From the NCBI GenBank assembly GCA_045597845.1, contig JAZLKZ010000010.1:1-30186 (forward strand): 30,186 nt of DNA. The letters run 5' to 3'. The notes under the pieces were generated by a model that had not been told where the DNA came from, did not search any database, and saw only the letters and a program-made list of their open reading frames with translations. This DNA is from Colimorpha sp045597845. GTDB taxonomy: Bacteria > Bacteroidota > Bacteroidia > Bacteroidales > P3. Position numbers and translations under genes: made by a program. Within the stretch, counting starts at the first letter, position 1, and every line of letters begins with the position of its first letter. Of the stretch, positions 7,507-15,620 are shown piece by piece.

Positions 7507-8097
7507 ATGAAAAACACATTCAAATTGATGGGCCTCGCCCTCTTGGCTGGAACACTTATGTTCACTGCTTGCAAAAAAGACAACGAAGAAACCCCTGCTC
7601 CCGCACAGACTTTCTCCGTAAACTTCAACGGCCAGATGTGCCCCATGAGTTATGTTGTGGCTTCTACCGACGACGCTTTTGACTATTTCACGGTTCTCGG
7701 TGCTACCGACACCATTGCAATGAGCAACCTTACCATCATGAGCGCTTTCAAAGACCTCGAAGACGCAAAGGCAAAATGGACCAAGGACGATGTTGACATC
7801 ATGTACTGCTCCTCCATTGAAAGAGCTACCATCGATCCCGAACTCGGTCTCTTTGGTGAATACATTACCGAATCCGTTTCTAAATTCACCCACGAATCAT
7901 TCGACGCTACCAAGTTGACCCTTACCACTTCCGCTACCGCTACTTTGGCCAGCTTCTGGGAATACAACCAAGGAACCGCAATGGAAGAATGCACCCGCGC
8001 AAACATCACCATTAGCGCTAGCAACATTCCTATGGCTATCGACGAAGAAGCTGACGCAAAAGCTAACATCGCTAAAAAAGTCGCTTTGAAAAAATAA
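7507..8097 (+). CDS. Putative lipoprotein of unknown function
   Basis: This 196-residue protein begins MKNTFKLMGLALLAG and has a lipobox ending FTAC, so Cys22 is the expected lipidation site. KKDNEE directly after the Cys is an acidic stretch of the sort often seen in exported Bacteroidetes lipoproteins. The mature part is about 175 residues, rich in Thr, Ser and Ala, with two internal Cys (in GQMCP and MYCSS) and one near ECTRAN. I recognise no domain. It has its own promoter and is followed after 28 bases by a second small lipoprotein gene, so the two may be co-expressed. Codon use is regular and strongly biased (GCT, ACC, AAC), suggesting good expression. Confidence 0.8.
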   Translation: MKNTFKLMGLALLAGTLMFTACKKDNEETPAPAQTFSVNFNGQMCPMSYVVASTDDAFDYFTVLGATDTIAMSNLTIMSAFKDLEDAKAKWTKDDVDIMYCSSIERATIDPELGLFGEYITESVSKFTHESFDATKLTLTTSATATLASFWEYNQGTAMEECTRANITISASNIPMAIDEEADAKANIAKKVALKK

Positions 8098-8125
8098 TCA
8101 TTAACAAATCAATAAACATTTTATC

Positions 8126-8470
8126 ATGAAGAAGAATTTCAAAGTTTTAGGTCTTGCTGTATTGGCATGTGCTACCATCGCTGCTTGCAACAACAACGCT
8201 CAGACCGAAGAGGCAATCGACACCACTCCCGTAGCTGAAGAAGTTGTAGTTGAAGAAGCTCCCGTTGTTGAAGAAGTTGTAGTTGAAGCTACCAAGCAAC
8301 CCAAAGAGGAAACTCTTAAAGAGACCGTAAAGAAAGAGGCTACCAAGGTTGCCAAGACCGCTGTTCAGGAAGCTTCCAAAGAGGCTACCAACCAGGTAAA
8401 AGAAGCTATCGCTACCTCTAACAAAGAAGTTGCAGCAGAAAAGGCAAAAGCTAATCCTTTCAGAAAATAA
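8126..8470 (+). CDS. Small Glu/Val/Lys-rich lipoprotein with C-terminal NPFRK
   Basis: This 114-residue protein has a signal peptide ending IAAC (lipidated Cys21). The mature part has an acidic Val-Glu stretch made of two copies of EEVVVEE-like units (residues about 38-56), then a Lys/Ala/Glu-rich, probably helical or coiled segment from about residue 60. It ends AKANPFRK. The composition suggests an extended or helical periplasmic spacer protein, but no function is assignable. The downstream lipoprotein (8537) carries the same NPFRK motif near its own C-terminus. It lies 28 bases after the upstream lipoprotein gene and is closed by a terminator. Confidence 0.78.
   Translation: MKKNFKVLGLAVLACATIAACNNNAQTEEAIDTTPVAEEVVVEEAPVVEEVVVEATKQPKEETLKETVKKEATKVAKTAVQEASKEATNQVKEAIATSNKEVAAEKAKANPFRK
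8236..8288 (+). repeat. 20-bp direct repeat inside the small lipoprotein gene
   Basis: TGAAGAAGTTGTAGTTGAAG occurs at 8236-8255 and again at 8269-8288, with a period of 33 bases (11 codons). It encodes the repeated Glu-Val block and suggests growth by in-frame duplication. Confidence 0.85.
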
Positions 8471-8493
8471 TCTATTCTGATACAATTTCAAAA

Positions 8494-8522
8494 AGAGAGT
8501 ACAAATGCGTGCTCTCTTTTTT
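8494..8522 (+). terminator. Intrinsic terminator after the lipoprotein pair
   Basis: A 9-bp stem with one G-T wobble (AGAGAGTAC with GTGCTCTCT), a 6-base loop and a T-run lie 24 bases after the stop of the 8126-8470 gene. Confidence 0.8.
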
Positions 8523-8536
8523 CTTATAACATACAG

Positions 8537-9046
8537 ATGAAAAAAATCACATTCACCATCATCGGCTCTATACTGCTGTTGTCGGCATCAAACTGCAATA
8601 CGGAACGCTCCATGATTACACGCACGGCCTTCGACTACCTTGACGCCATGGGCAACTACCGCATCGCCGAGGCCGAAGCGTACTCTACAGAGCAGACCCA
8701 AAAGGAGACCTTGAAGTACATCGAGGAATACATCATGCCCGACATGGACAGCTCCTATCTAGAAAAGAATACCCCAGCCAAGATTGAAATCAAAGGCATT
8801 CGCATGGTAAACGACAGCGTGGCACGCGTTGCTTTCCACAAAACCACACCCATCACGACGCAGGACGACACATTGACCCTCCACAAGGAGAATGGGCAAT
8901 GGAAAGCTCATGTGCTTATGAGAGCGCCATCCTTCATGCCTCCCAACACCGAATCCGAAAAGGCTCTTCAAGCGAAGAAAGCGAAGATGAATCCTTTCAG
9001 GAAAAAAGCAGAAGAAGTATCAGAAGAGGAGCAAACAACAGAATAG
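8537..9046 (+). CDS. Putative lipoprotein, possibly NTF2-like/DUF4878-type
   Basis: This 169-residue protein has a signal peptide with a lipobox-like SASNC (Cys20). The central part (about 28-135) begins with a helix containing AFDYLDAMGNYRIAEAEAYS and ends with a strand carrying LHKENGQWKAHVLM. That pattern resembles small periplasmic NTF2-like (DUF4878-type) lipoproteins, but the assignment is weak. After it comes a charged tail with KAKMNPFRKK, echoing the AKANPFRK end of the preceding lipoprotein; the DNA there is also alike (AATCCTTTCAG in both). It is set apart from the previous gene by a terminator, so it may have its own promoter. It ends in TAG, followed by a strong bidirectional terminator. 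Confidence 0.72.
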   Translation: MKKITFTIIGSILLLSASNCNTERSMITRTAFDYLDAMGNYRIAEAEAYSTEQTQKETLKYIEEYIMPDMDSSYLEKNTPAKIEIKGIRMVNDSVARVAFHKTTPITTQDDTLTLHKENGQWKAHVLMRAPSFMPPNTESEKALQAKKAKMNPFRKKAEEVSEEEQTTE

Positions 9047-9063
9047 TCAACCTACAAATTACA

Positions 9064-9096
9064 AAAGCGTGCTGTTTGGCAACAGCACGCTTTTTT
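9064..9096. terminator. Bidirectional terminator between convergent lipoprotein genes
   Basis: A perfect 13-bp stem (AAAGCGTGCTGTT with AACAGCACGCTTT) with a TGGC loop is followed by further T on the plus strand. It lies 17 bases after the plus-strand stop and 24 bases beyond the minus-strand DUF4296 gene, so it can end both transcripts. Confidence 0.9.
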
Positions 9097-9119
9097 CTTC
9101 TATCGAAATTTAAGACAAG

Positions 9120-9473
9120 CTAAAGCATTGTGTTTCCCAAGCTATCAATGCGGTAAATGACTTTGTCGTAAATATCCTCATATAGGCGCTTGTTGCGCAT
9201 GTAATAATCCACACTGGCATCATATTGTTCTTGTGTGGTGTTGTATTTCTTGAAAAGCGCATTGTAGAAACCAACTGTCTCCGAAGAAAGCTTACGATAG
9301 TCATATTCTGTCGTAATGGCAGAATACCCCTCAAAAAGATAGGATTCATAAAGAATGTCCACCATTGTCTGCTCAGGAAGCAGATCTTCTGGCTGTTGTG
9401 ACCTGCCGCACGAAATCGTTGCAAGCACCAACAACGCCATGGCGTACATTCGGAAATTTGAAATGCAATTCAC
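9120..9473 (-). CDS. DUF4296 domain lipoprotein
   Basis: This 117-residue lipoprotein has a signal ending LATISC (Cys22). The mature part matches the Bacteroidetes DUF4296 pattern: EDLLPEQTMVDILYESYLFEGY, later FYNALFKKYNTTQEQYDASVDYYMRN and YEDIYDKVIYRIDSL. Function is unknown; members are small periplasmic helical lipoproteins. The listed start is GTG (9473), which gives an Arg-containing n-region. An ATG at 9449 (MYAMALLV) would give a shorter signal without positive charge, so I prefer the GTG. The gene stands alone, convergent with the 8537 lipoprotein gene. Upstream lies the tRNA-Val terminator. Confidence 0.82.
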   Translation of the reverse strand: MNCISNFRMYAMALLVLATISCGRSQQPEDLLPEQTMVDILYESYLFEGYSAITTEYDYRKLSSETVGFYNALFKKYNTTQEQYDASVDYYMRNKRLYEDIYDKVIYRIDSLGNTML

Positions 9474-9536
9474 TACAAGATGTTTTTTTCACCCCCCTCC
9501 TCGACAATTAGCGTCAGCGAGAAGAGTCTTCTTAAT

Positions 9537-9566
9537 AAAAAAAAACAGAGGCCAATCGGTCTCTGT
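9537..9566 (-). terminator. Intrinsic terminator of tRNA-Val
   Basis: On the minus strand a 9-bp stem (ACAGAGACC with GGCCTCTGT, one wobble) and a GATT loop are followed by a run of about nine T. It begins five bases after the tRNA 3' end. Confidence 0.85.
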
Positions 9567-9570
9567 GTTG

Positions 9571-9645
9571 TGGGAGCAACAGGATTCGAACCTGTGACCC
9601 TCTGCTTGTAAGGCAGATGCTCTGAACCAGCTGAGCTATGCTCCC
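9571..9645 (-). tRNA. tRNA-Val (anticodon TAC)
   Basis: On the minus strand the 75-base sequence folds as a cloverleaf: acceptor GGGAGCA with TGCTCCC, D-arm GCTC/GAGC, anticodon stem TCTGC/GCAGA with loop CTTACAA (anticodon TAC, reading GTA), a T-arm ACAGG-TTCGAAT-CCTGT and discriminator A. CCA is not encoded. It has its own -7 box upstream and a terminator downstream, so it is a single-gene transcription unit. Confidence 0.96.
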
Positions 9646-9681
9646 GTCTTTCAAAGGTCTTTTACCTCTCAAAAGCGAGTG

Positions 9682-9689
9682 CAAAAGTA
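9682..9689 (-). promoter_or_regulatory. Bacteroidetes -7 promoter box for tRNA-Val
   Basis: On the minus strand TACTTTTG fits TAnnTTTG and lies 36 bases before the tRNA 5' end. The rest of the 9646-9826 interval is AT-rich with no gene and no clear terminator for the ABC gene that ends at 9827. Confidence 0.6.
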
Positions 9690-9826
9690 CGAATTTTTAG
9701 TGGACTGACAAAATTTTCCATCATTTTTTTTACTACACATTTTAATATATCACTATTCAGCAATCACTTACAAACAAAAATTCTTTATCATAAAAGTTGC
9801 CAAACCAACGAAAACAGATATAAAAA

Positions 9827-11662
9827 TCACGAAAACGACTGCATATCCAGCAATTTTTTATAAAGGCCTTCTTGCTGGCACAAAGTTTCGTGGGTTCCAG
9901 ACTCAACCATCCTACCCTTTTCCATAACGAGAATCAAATCGGCGTTGCGGATGGTGGAGAGCCTATGGGCAATGACAATAGCGGTACGGTGCTGCATCAA
10001 TGCATCCAGCGCCTCTTGGACAACTTTCTGGGATTCGGAGTCCAATGCCGACGTAGCTTCGTCAAGAATCAAAATGGGAGGGTCTTTCAGCACGGCGCGG
10101 GCAATGCTGATGCGCTGACGCTGTCCGCCGGAAAGGTTCAGCCCTCGGTCGCCTATGGTGGTGTCGTAACCTTGGGGCAGCATACCAATAAACTCATCAG
10201 CATGCGCTACACGCGCAGCTTCTTTGACGCGTTCCAGGCTGTAGCCAGCATGCCCAAATGCGATATTGTTGGCCACCGTATCATTGAAAAGGATGCAATT
10301 TTGAGAAACAACGCCAAAAAGTCTTCGCAAAGAATTGATGTTGAAATCCTTAATAGGAATACCATCAATCAATATCTCGCCCGACACACAATCATAGAAC
10401 CTGGGCAACAAATCCACCAGAGTGGTTTTCCCCGCTCCCGAAGGACCTACAATGGCCACGGTCATCCCCTTTTCAACTTTCAGACTCACGTTGTCAAGAA
10501 CATAGACTGGCTTTTCGTCATTGTCGGGCATATAGGAAAACGAAACATTTCGGTATTCTATTTCCTTTTGGAAATCTTCTTTTACGACCGCATTGGACTT
10601 TTCAAGAATCGTCTCGTCGGCATCGATTATCTCCCAGAAGCGCTCTGCCGACGCATTTCCTTTTTGAAGGTTGTTATAGGCCTGAACGGTGGAATGGACC
10701 GGAGGCAACAGGCGGGCGAAGATTATGACAAAAAAGATGAACACCGATGAGTGCATCTCTCCTTGCACGACCAGCATGCCGCCAAGCATCAAGACAGCGA
10801 CCAAACCTATCGTGCCCAACACTTCGGAGAGCGGGCCGCCAAGCTCCTTTCGGGCCGACACCTTGACGGCGGTATGCGCGAAGTCGTCATTAACCTTTGA
10901 AAAACGACGCAACATATCGGACTCCTTTCCGAACGACTTGATCACCCTCATTCCCGTAAGGCTCTCCTCCAACACGGAAAAAATCATTCCCAACTTTTTC
11001 TGGCCCTTCATCGAATTTCGTTTCAGGCTCTTTCCAATGATGGCGATGAAAAAGACTATCGCTGGGCCAATAAGCAGGAAATACAGGAAAAGACGTGCAC
11101 TAATAAACAACAGCGTACCAGAGAAAAGAATGATGTTGATAGGGTCTTTGGCAACGCTCTGAATCGACGAAACCACGCTCCACTCAATGTCGGCAAGATC
11201 GTTGGACATTCGGCTCAAAATATCGCCTCTGCGACGGGAGTTGAAATACGAGACCGGCAAAATAGTCATCTTGTGATACACATCATCGCGCATTCGCTGA
11301 ATGATGCCATTACGCAACGGAGTGAGGAAAAACATCGCCAGATAGCGGAACATGCAAGAGAAAAAAGTTGCCAGCAAGTACCCTCCCGAAACGGCAAACA
11401 AGCACGGCCAAACACCATAAACATCCTTTAGATGGTAGAGGTTCCACATCAGCCAGTCGGTAAGCGACTGTTGGTCGAGCGCCAAAGTAGGCATCGACGC
11501 CGGCGGGACCGTCATCCCAAACAGCAGTTCCACGAACGGCACAATCAGCACAAACGAGAATAGGTTGAACACCACATACAGCAAATTGCAAAGCAGATTC
11601 AACGCAACCTCTTTGGGATAATACTTTACATATTTAAATACGCGCCAAATTGCGGACATCAA
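9827..11662 (-). CDS. MsbA-like ABC exporter (fused permease and ATPase)
   Basis: This 611-residue half-transporter has an N-terminal six-helix membrane domain (about 1-330) and a C-terminal ATPase. Walker A is GPSGAGKTT (406-414), the Q-loop follows VVSQN (about 451-455), the signature is LSGGQ (510-514), Walker B LILDEA (531-536), the D-loop SALD, and the switch His is 566 in AHRLS. It would act as an inner-membrane homodimer. In Bacteroidetes such proteins are annotated as lipid A/MsbA-type or multidrug exporters; the substrate cannot be told from sequence. It is the last gene of the sufC-sufD-PorE-like operon, 20 bases after its neighbour, and ends in TGA, showing that TGA is a stop in this genome. 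Confidence 0.92.
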   Translation of the reverse strand: MMSAIWRVFKYVKYYPKEVALNLLCNLLYVVFNLFSFVLIVPFVELLFGMTVPPASMPTLALDQQSLTDWLMWNLYHLKDVYGVWPCLFAVSGGYLLATFFSCMFRYLAMFFLTPLRNGIIQRMRDDVYHKMTILPVSYFNSRRRGDILSRMSNDLADIEWSVVSSIQSVAKDPINIILFSGTLLFISARLFLYFLLIGPAIVFFIAIIGKSLKRNSMKGQKKLGMIFSVLEESLTGMRVIKSFGKESDMLRRFSKVNDDFAHTAVKVSARKELGGPLSEVLGTIGLVAVLMLGGMLVVQGEMHSSVFIFFVIIFARLLPPVHSTVQAYNNLQKGNASAERFWEIIDADETILEKSNAVVKEDFQKEIEYRNVSFSYMPDNDEKPVYVLDNVSLKVEKGMTVAIVGPSGAGKTTLVDLLPRFYDCVSGEILIDGIPIKDFNINSLRRLFGVVSQNCILFNDTVANNIAFGHAGYSLERVKEAARVAHADEFIGMLPQGYDTTIGDRGLNLSGGQRQRISIARAVLKDPPILILDEATSALDSESQKVVQEALDALMQHRTAIVIAHRLSTIRNADLILVMEKGRMVESGTHETLCQQEGLYKKLLDMQSFS

Positions 11663-11682
11663 CTTATTATTTTGTATGACAA

Positions 11683-13569
11683 CTACTCACTCGTCACAAT
11701 CAACTGCATGCTTCCAACATCCGTTCCCGAACGGAACGAGATCCTCTCTGGACGCAACTTGCTCGACAAGAAATATTGGTAGGCCTTTTCTGCAGCGTCC
11801 TTCGACGGCGAGGCCACGCACACATGCAACCGAGGATGCGAAAGCAGGAATCTCACATAGACATCCAGCACCTGCTTGTCAACATCTGTAAGCGGCCCAT
11901 TTCTGGGACTAACGGGCACATGGTAGCGTCCTTTGGGCATTATGGGCTGCAAAGTGCAATTTGAAAGCAACCGACCGACATCCGAAGCCGCCCTGCCACC
12001 GCGCACGACACACACACTGGGGAAATAGCCTTTGCTTTCCAACGAGATTACGTTGTCTTCCTTTTGCGCAACCACAACAGCGAAAGACCCATCGGTGGTA
12101 TCAGGGCAATATGAAGATGGAGGCAATCCTTGACGTTCGACGGTAATTGTTCCATTTAGTTTCATTCCTTCGGAATTCATCATTTTTCCTTTCACCAACG
12201 CCATCGGTTCCGGGCGAGCTGCAGGATAGAGATCAAACAAATACACATCGTTTCCACCCACAGTGGGTGCATTCACCGGACGTCCAGAAAAATAAGCCTT
12301 TGAGCCGTCCGTTGTAACACCGAAACAGATGTCATCGTTGTCGGTATTGATTGGCAAACCCAAATTGGTGGGACACTGAATGGCGGAATCGCACAAATCG
12401 ATGAAGTACATGTCGTATCCGCCAAATCCCTGCCATCCATTAGAAGCGAAATACAAGGTATGTCCGTCGGCATGAATGAACGGGCATTTCTCGTTGCGCG
12501 GAGAGTTAACCGACGAGCCGAGATTTTCGGCGCGACTCCAGTCGCCGTTGGGCAGACGTCGGCATCGCCAGATGTCCGTCCCGCCCATTCCCCCGGGTCG
12601 ATTGGAAGCGAAATACAAATACTGTCCGTCAGGAGTGATGGAAGGCTGCGAATCCCAATATTTTTCCCCATTGACATTTGGCCCTGCATTTTGTATCGGC
12701 TGCCAATATCCATTGATACTATGGGTGTAATAAATATCCACGTTGGAGTAGCCGTTACGAGAAGGTTGCTGAACCGAATAATAGAGTGTTTTGTTATCTG
12801 CCGTCATCGTGATGCTGCCCTCGCCTTTATTGACATTAAAAGGCTCTGGCAACAAATCGCCTTCGGTAAATGTGGTATCTTTGCGACGGCTCACCAAAAG
12901 TTTGGCAACCTTCTTCTCTAATTCACGCTCATAGAAAGTGGGGGCATCGTCCTCGGGAACCATCCTGACATAATAAAATTCCTTCCCATCCTGCGTCAGA
13001 TAAGGCAAAAACTCGTCATGCCGTGAGGAAACACCCAAAACGACTTTGGGATCAAAAGGGGCCTTGTTACGGTAGGATTCGGCCAAGAACTGAGACCAAT
13101 AGAGATAATTGGAAGCCTCTTGATAGACTGCGTCGTAGTCTGGGTTGCCATTTTGATTGGCGATTTCGAAAAACCGGTTGAAATCCGCCACAGCCTCGTC
13201 GAACAAATCATCACTGTAATGAACCACGCCCAGATAAAAATGAGCCAATGCATTGGGATAATCGGGACAGAGCGAATACAATTTCGTGAAATAACGACGT
13301 ATAGCGCCAGGATTTTCACCTTGTTTGGCAGCGACCAATCCCTGATAGAAACAGACATCTGGAGATTTAGGTTCCTTGGCCGCAATCTTTCGTAGCTGCG
13401 CGGCGCACTCGGCATAGCGTTTCTTCGCAAAAAGACCCACTGCTTGGTCAAACTTTGCCTGCTGGGAGGCTTTCATCTGATAAGCGCACCCCACTTCCTG
13501 CGCAAAAAGCGGAAGCGTACAGAGAAACATCAATATGAGCAAGGGGGCTTTGTGCATAGGACGCATCAT
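11683..13569 (-). CDS. PorE-like TPR/beta-propeller envelope protein with degenerate OmpA-like end
   Basis: This 628-residue secreted protein starts with a signal peptide (LLILMFLCTLPLFAQ). Residues about 30-165 are TPR-like helices (AVGLFAKKRYAECAAQLRKI; FYLGVVHYSDDLFDEAV). Residues about 190-430 form PD40/WD40-like propeller blades, visible as repeats of the type SITPDGQYLYFASNRPGGMGG. A carboxypeptidase-regulatory-like stretch follows (about 455-530), and the last 80 residues look like an OmpA-type domain that lacks the usual GHTD peptidoglycan signature (VASPSKD instead). This order is that of PorE, a type IX secretion component in Porphyromonas, and of related family members. It lies 9 bases after sufD and 20 before the ABC gene. 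A T9SS role is a family-level inference; many paralogues of unknown role exist. Confidence 0.8.
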   Translation of the reverse strand: MMRPMHKAPLLILMFLCTLPLFAQEVGCAYQMKASQQAKFDQAVGLFAKKRYAECAAQLRKIAAKEPKSPDVCFYQGLVAAKQGENPGAIRRYFTKLYSLCPDYPNALAHFYLGVVHYSDDLFDEAVADFNRFFEIANQNGNPDYDAVYQEASNYLYWSQFLAESYRNKAPFDPKVVLGVSSRHDEFLPYLTQDGKEFYYVRMVPEDDAPTFYERELEKKVAKLLVSRRKDTTFTEGDLLPEPFNVNKGEGSITMTADNKTLYYSVQQPSRNGYSNVDIYYTHSINGYWQPIQNAGPNVNGEKYWDSQPSITPDGQYLYFASNRPGGMGGTDIWRCRRLPNGDWSRAENLGSSVNSPRNEKCPFIHADGHTLYFASNGWQGFGGYDMYFIDLCDSAIQCPTNLGLPINTDNDDICFGVTTDGSKAYFSGRPVNAPTVGGNDVYLFDLYPAARPEPMALVKGKMMNSEGMKLNGTITVERQGLPPSSYCPDTTDGSFAVVVAQKEDNVISLESKGYFPSVCVVRGGRAASDVGRLLSNCTLQPIMPKGRYHVPVSPRNGPLTDVDKQVLDVYVRFLLSHPRLHVCVASPSKDAAEKAYQYFLSSKLRPERISFRSGTDVGSMQLIVTSE

Positions 13570-13578
13570 TCACATAAT

Positions 13579-14688
13579 CTATAACTTATTTACATCAAGA
13601 GGGAACGTGACGTCAGGACAGCTGCAAGGTGTTTTGCAACTCAACGCACAGTCGGAGCAAACCGTCGACTCTCCATGAAGCCTGTATTTCACCATATCGG
13701 ACAGGCGATCTCGCAACGCCGGAATCTCAATTTGTTGAAGCACTTCGTCGCAAAAAGCATACAGCAAAAGCGTCCGCGCCGAGCGTTCGGAGATGCCACG
13801 ACTGCGTATGTAAAACAGCGCCAGTTCGTCCAACTGACCGATAGTGCTTCCGTGCGAACACTTCACATCATCATTGTAGATTTCCAAAAATGGCTTGGTC
13901 TGCACGTGGGCCTTGTCGTTCATCAAGATGTTGCGGTTGGCTTGATAAGCCTCCGTCTTCACGGCATTATCCTGCACAAGCACATGTCCGTTGAACGTTG
14001 CTCTTGCCTGGTCGTCGATAATGCCTTTGTAAAGTTCACGACTGTTGCAATGCGGGAAGGCGTGTTCGACAAAAATATAGTTGTCGCATATCTGGTCACG
14101 GTCGAGCAAATACAATCCATTAGCTTCCAGTTCGCAACCTTCACCTTGCATACGAACTTCTGCATGATTGCAGATATGTCCGCCGTTCAACGTCACGCAA
14201 TTCATATTGAGATGCGCATTGGCCTGCATGGTGACCAAGGTTTGGTTGATTAGACCCGACTGATTATTGAGATTCTGCAACTTGTAGTACTCAACATGAG
14301 CATTTTCGCCAATGTGCAACTCTAGCTTATTGTTGCTCAAAGAACGCATTTCACCAATGGTATCGTCGCAATGTATTATTTGAACGTGAGCATTCCTTCC
14401 CACTTCAATCACGCTATTCACCTCCACCAAAGATTTCTTATCGGATTTTACAACCGACTGGATCTGGATTGGTTTCTGCAAGCTGGCATCATCTGGAATG
14501 ACGAGTTTTTCGGTATCGCCAAAGCCATTCACGATCAGACGCTTTTCGGCATCCATGTTGGGGATGTTACAACAAACGGCTGCATCGGTCCCATACGAGT
14601 CGTTCCCGAGGCGTTCCAATTGGTCGTTCCAGAACTCCGAGAAATCGACATCTTTCCACGCGTCTTTTAAAACATTTTTCTGTATCAT
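13579..14688 (-). CDS. sufD: SufD, Fe-S cluster scaffold subunit
   Basis: This 369-residue protein has the SufB/SufD beta-helix core, with many repeated hydrophobic strands and the conserved block DDVKCSHGSTIGQLDELALFY (about 280-300) that holds the family's Cys and His. The following RSRGISERSARTLLLYAFCDEVL helices are the C-terminal domain. SufD pairs with SufB and the ATPase SufC to build Fe-S clusters. It ends with a Cys-rich tail (C344, C347, C351, C355, C357), more Cys than I expect from enteric SufD. It follows sufC after 23 bases. No sufB gene is adjacent, although Bacteroidetes usually place sufB before sufC. Length is in the range of Bacteroidetes SufD. Confidence 0.93.
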   Translation of the reverse strand: MIQKNVLKDAWKDVDFSEFWNDQLERLGNDSYGTDAAVCCNIPNMDAEKRLIVNGFGDTEKLVIPDDASLQKPIQIQSVVKSDKKSLVEVNSVIEVGRNAHVQIIHCDDTIGEMRSLSNNKLELHIGENAHVEYYKLQNLNNQSGLINQTLVTMQANAHLNMNCVTLNGGHICNHAEVRMQGEGCELEANGLYLLDRDQICDNYIFVEHAFPHCNSRELYKGIIDDQARATFNGHVLVQDNAVKTEAYQANRNILMNDKAHVQTKPFLEIYNDDVKCSHGSTIGQLDELALFYIRSRGISERSARTLLLYAFCDEVLQQIEIPALRDRLSDMVKYRLHGESTVCSDCALSCKTPCSCPDVTFPLDVNKL

Positions 14689-14711
14689 GCCTCAATCAAA
14701 ATTCGGTTCTC

Positions 14712-15470
14712 TTAGTTCTTGTTCTCTTCCTTAATCCACTCGTAGCCTTTCGACTCGAGTTCCAAAGCCAATTCTTTCGGGCCAGTTTTTACGATTCTTC
14801 CATCGTAAAGGACGTGTACAAAATCCGGAACGATGAAATCGAGAAGACGCTGATAGTGGGTGATAACAACCGTAGCGGTCTCAGGCGAATGCAATTTGGT
14901 AACGCCCGACGCCACAATACGCAATGCGTCGATGTCAAGTCCAGAGTCCGTCTCGTCCAAGATGGACAATGTGGGATTTAACATAGCCATCTGGAAAATC
15001 TCGTTCTTTTTCTTCTCTCCACCAGAAAATCCTTCATTCACAGAACGATTGGCAAGATTAGTGGTCATTTCCACAACCTTTTTCTTTTCTTCCATCAGTT
15101 TCATGAACTCGCTGCCACTCAATGGGTCGAGTCCGCGGTATTTACGTTGCTCATTTACAGCCGTTCGCATGAAATTGGTAATGCTTACGCCAGGTATTTC
15201 CACTGGATATTGGAATCCGAGGAATATGCCTTCGGCCGCACGCACATCCACGGGGAGGTCGAGTATGTTTTTACCGTTGTATATGACCTCCCCTTGCGTA
15301 ACGACATATTTCGGGTTTCCTGCAATCACACCGGCTAAAGTACTTTTCCCGTTGCCATTAGGGCCCATGATGGAATGGATTTCGCCTTTATTGATTTCCA
15401 AATTGACACCTTTCAGGATTTCCCTATCGCCAATACTGGCATGCAAATTGCGAATTGAAAGCAGCGACAT
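14712..15470 (-). CDS. sufC: SufC, Fe-S assembly ATPase
   Basis: This 252-residue soluble ABC ATPase shows Walker A GPNGNGKST (36-44), the SufC-type signature FSGGEKKKNEIFQM, Walker B LSILDETDSGLDIDAL and the switch His in VITHYQRLL. These are the SufC-specific forms (GEKKKNE; ETDSGLDID). It powers the SufBCD scaffold in the cytoplasm. It is the first gene of the minus-strand operon and has its own -7 box (TATCTTTG) about 60 bases upstream, in a divergent promoter region shared with the DUF62-family gene. The expected sufB does not precede it; instead the divergent gene begins there. Confidence 0.95.
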   Translation of the reverse strand: MSLLSIRNLHASIGDREILKGVNLEINKGEIHSIMGPNGNGKSTLAGVIAGNPKYVVTQGEVIYNGKNILDLPVDVRAAEGIFLGFQYPVEIPGVSITNFMRTAVNEQRKYRGLDPLSGSEFMKLMEEKKKVVEMTTNLANRSVNEGFSGGEKKKNEIFQMAMLNPTLSILDETDSGLDIDALRIVASGVTKLHSPETATVVITHYQRLLDFIVPDFVHVLYDGRIVKTGPKELALELESKGYEWIKEENKN

Positions 15471-15530
15471 AATTATATAATTAGCTAATTGTATTAATGT
15501 TATAAATTTATTATATTATATTTCTATTTA

Positions 15531-15538
15531 CAAAGATA
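15531..15538 (-). promoter_or_regulatory. Bacteroidetes -7 promoter box for the sufC operon
   Basis: On the minus strand TATCTTTG matches TAnnTTTG exactly and lies 60 bases before the sufC ATG in AT-rich DNA. With the box at 15569 on the other strand it forms a divergent promoter pair. Confidence 0.65.
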
Positions 15539-15568
15539 AGAAATTAATTGGGAACTCAGTTTTTTTTG

Positions 15569-15576
15569 TAATTTTG
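15569..15576 (+). promoter_or_regulatory. Bacteroidetes -7 promoter box for the DUF62-family gene
   Basis: TAATTTTG fits TAnnTTTG, with TTGG about 18 bases upstream as a possible -33 element. It lies 44 bases before the TTG start at 15621. Confidence 0.6.
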
Positions 15577-15620
15577 CATATCGTTTACATAGGAAGTTTC
15601 ACTTCTAATCTTTTGTTGTT

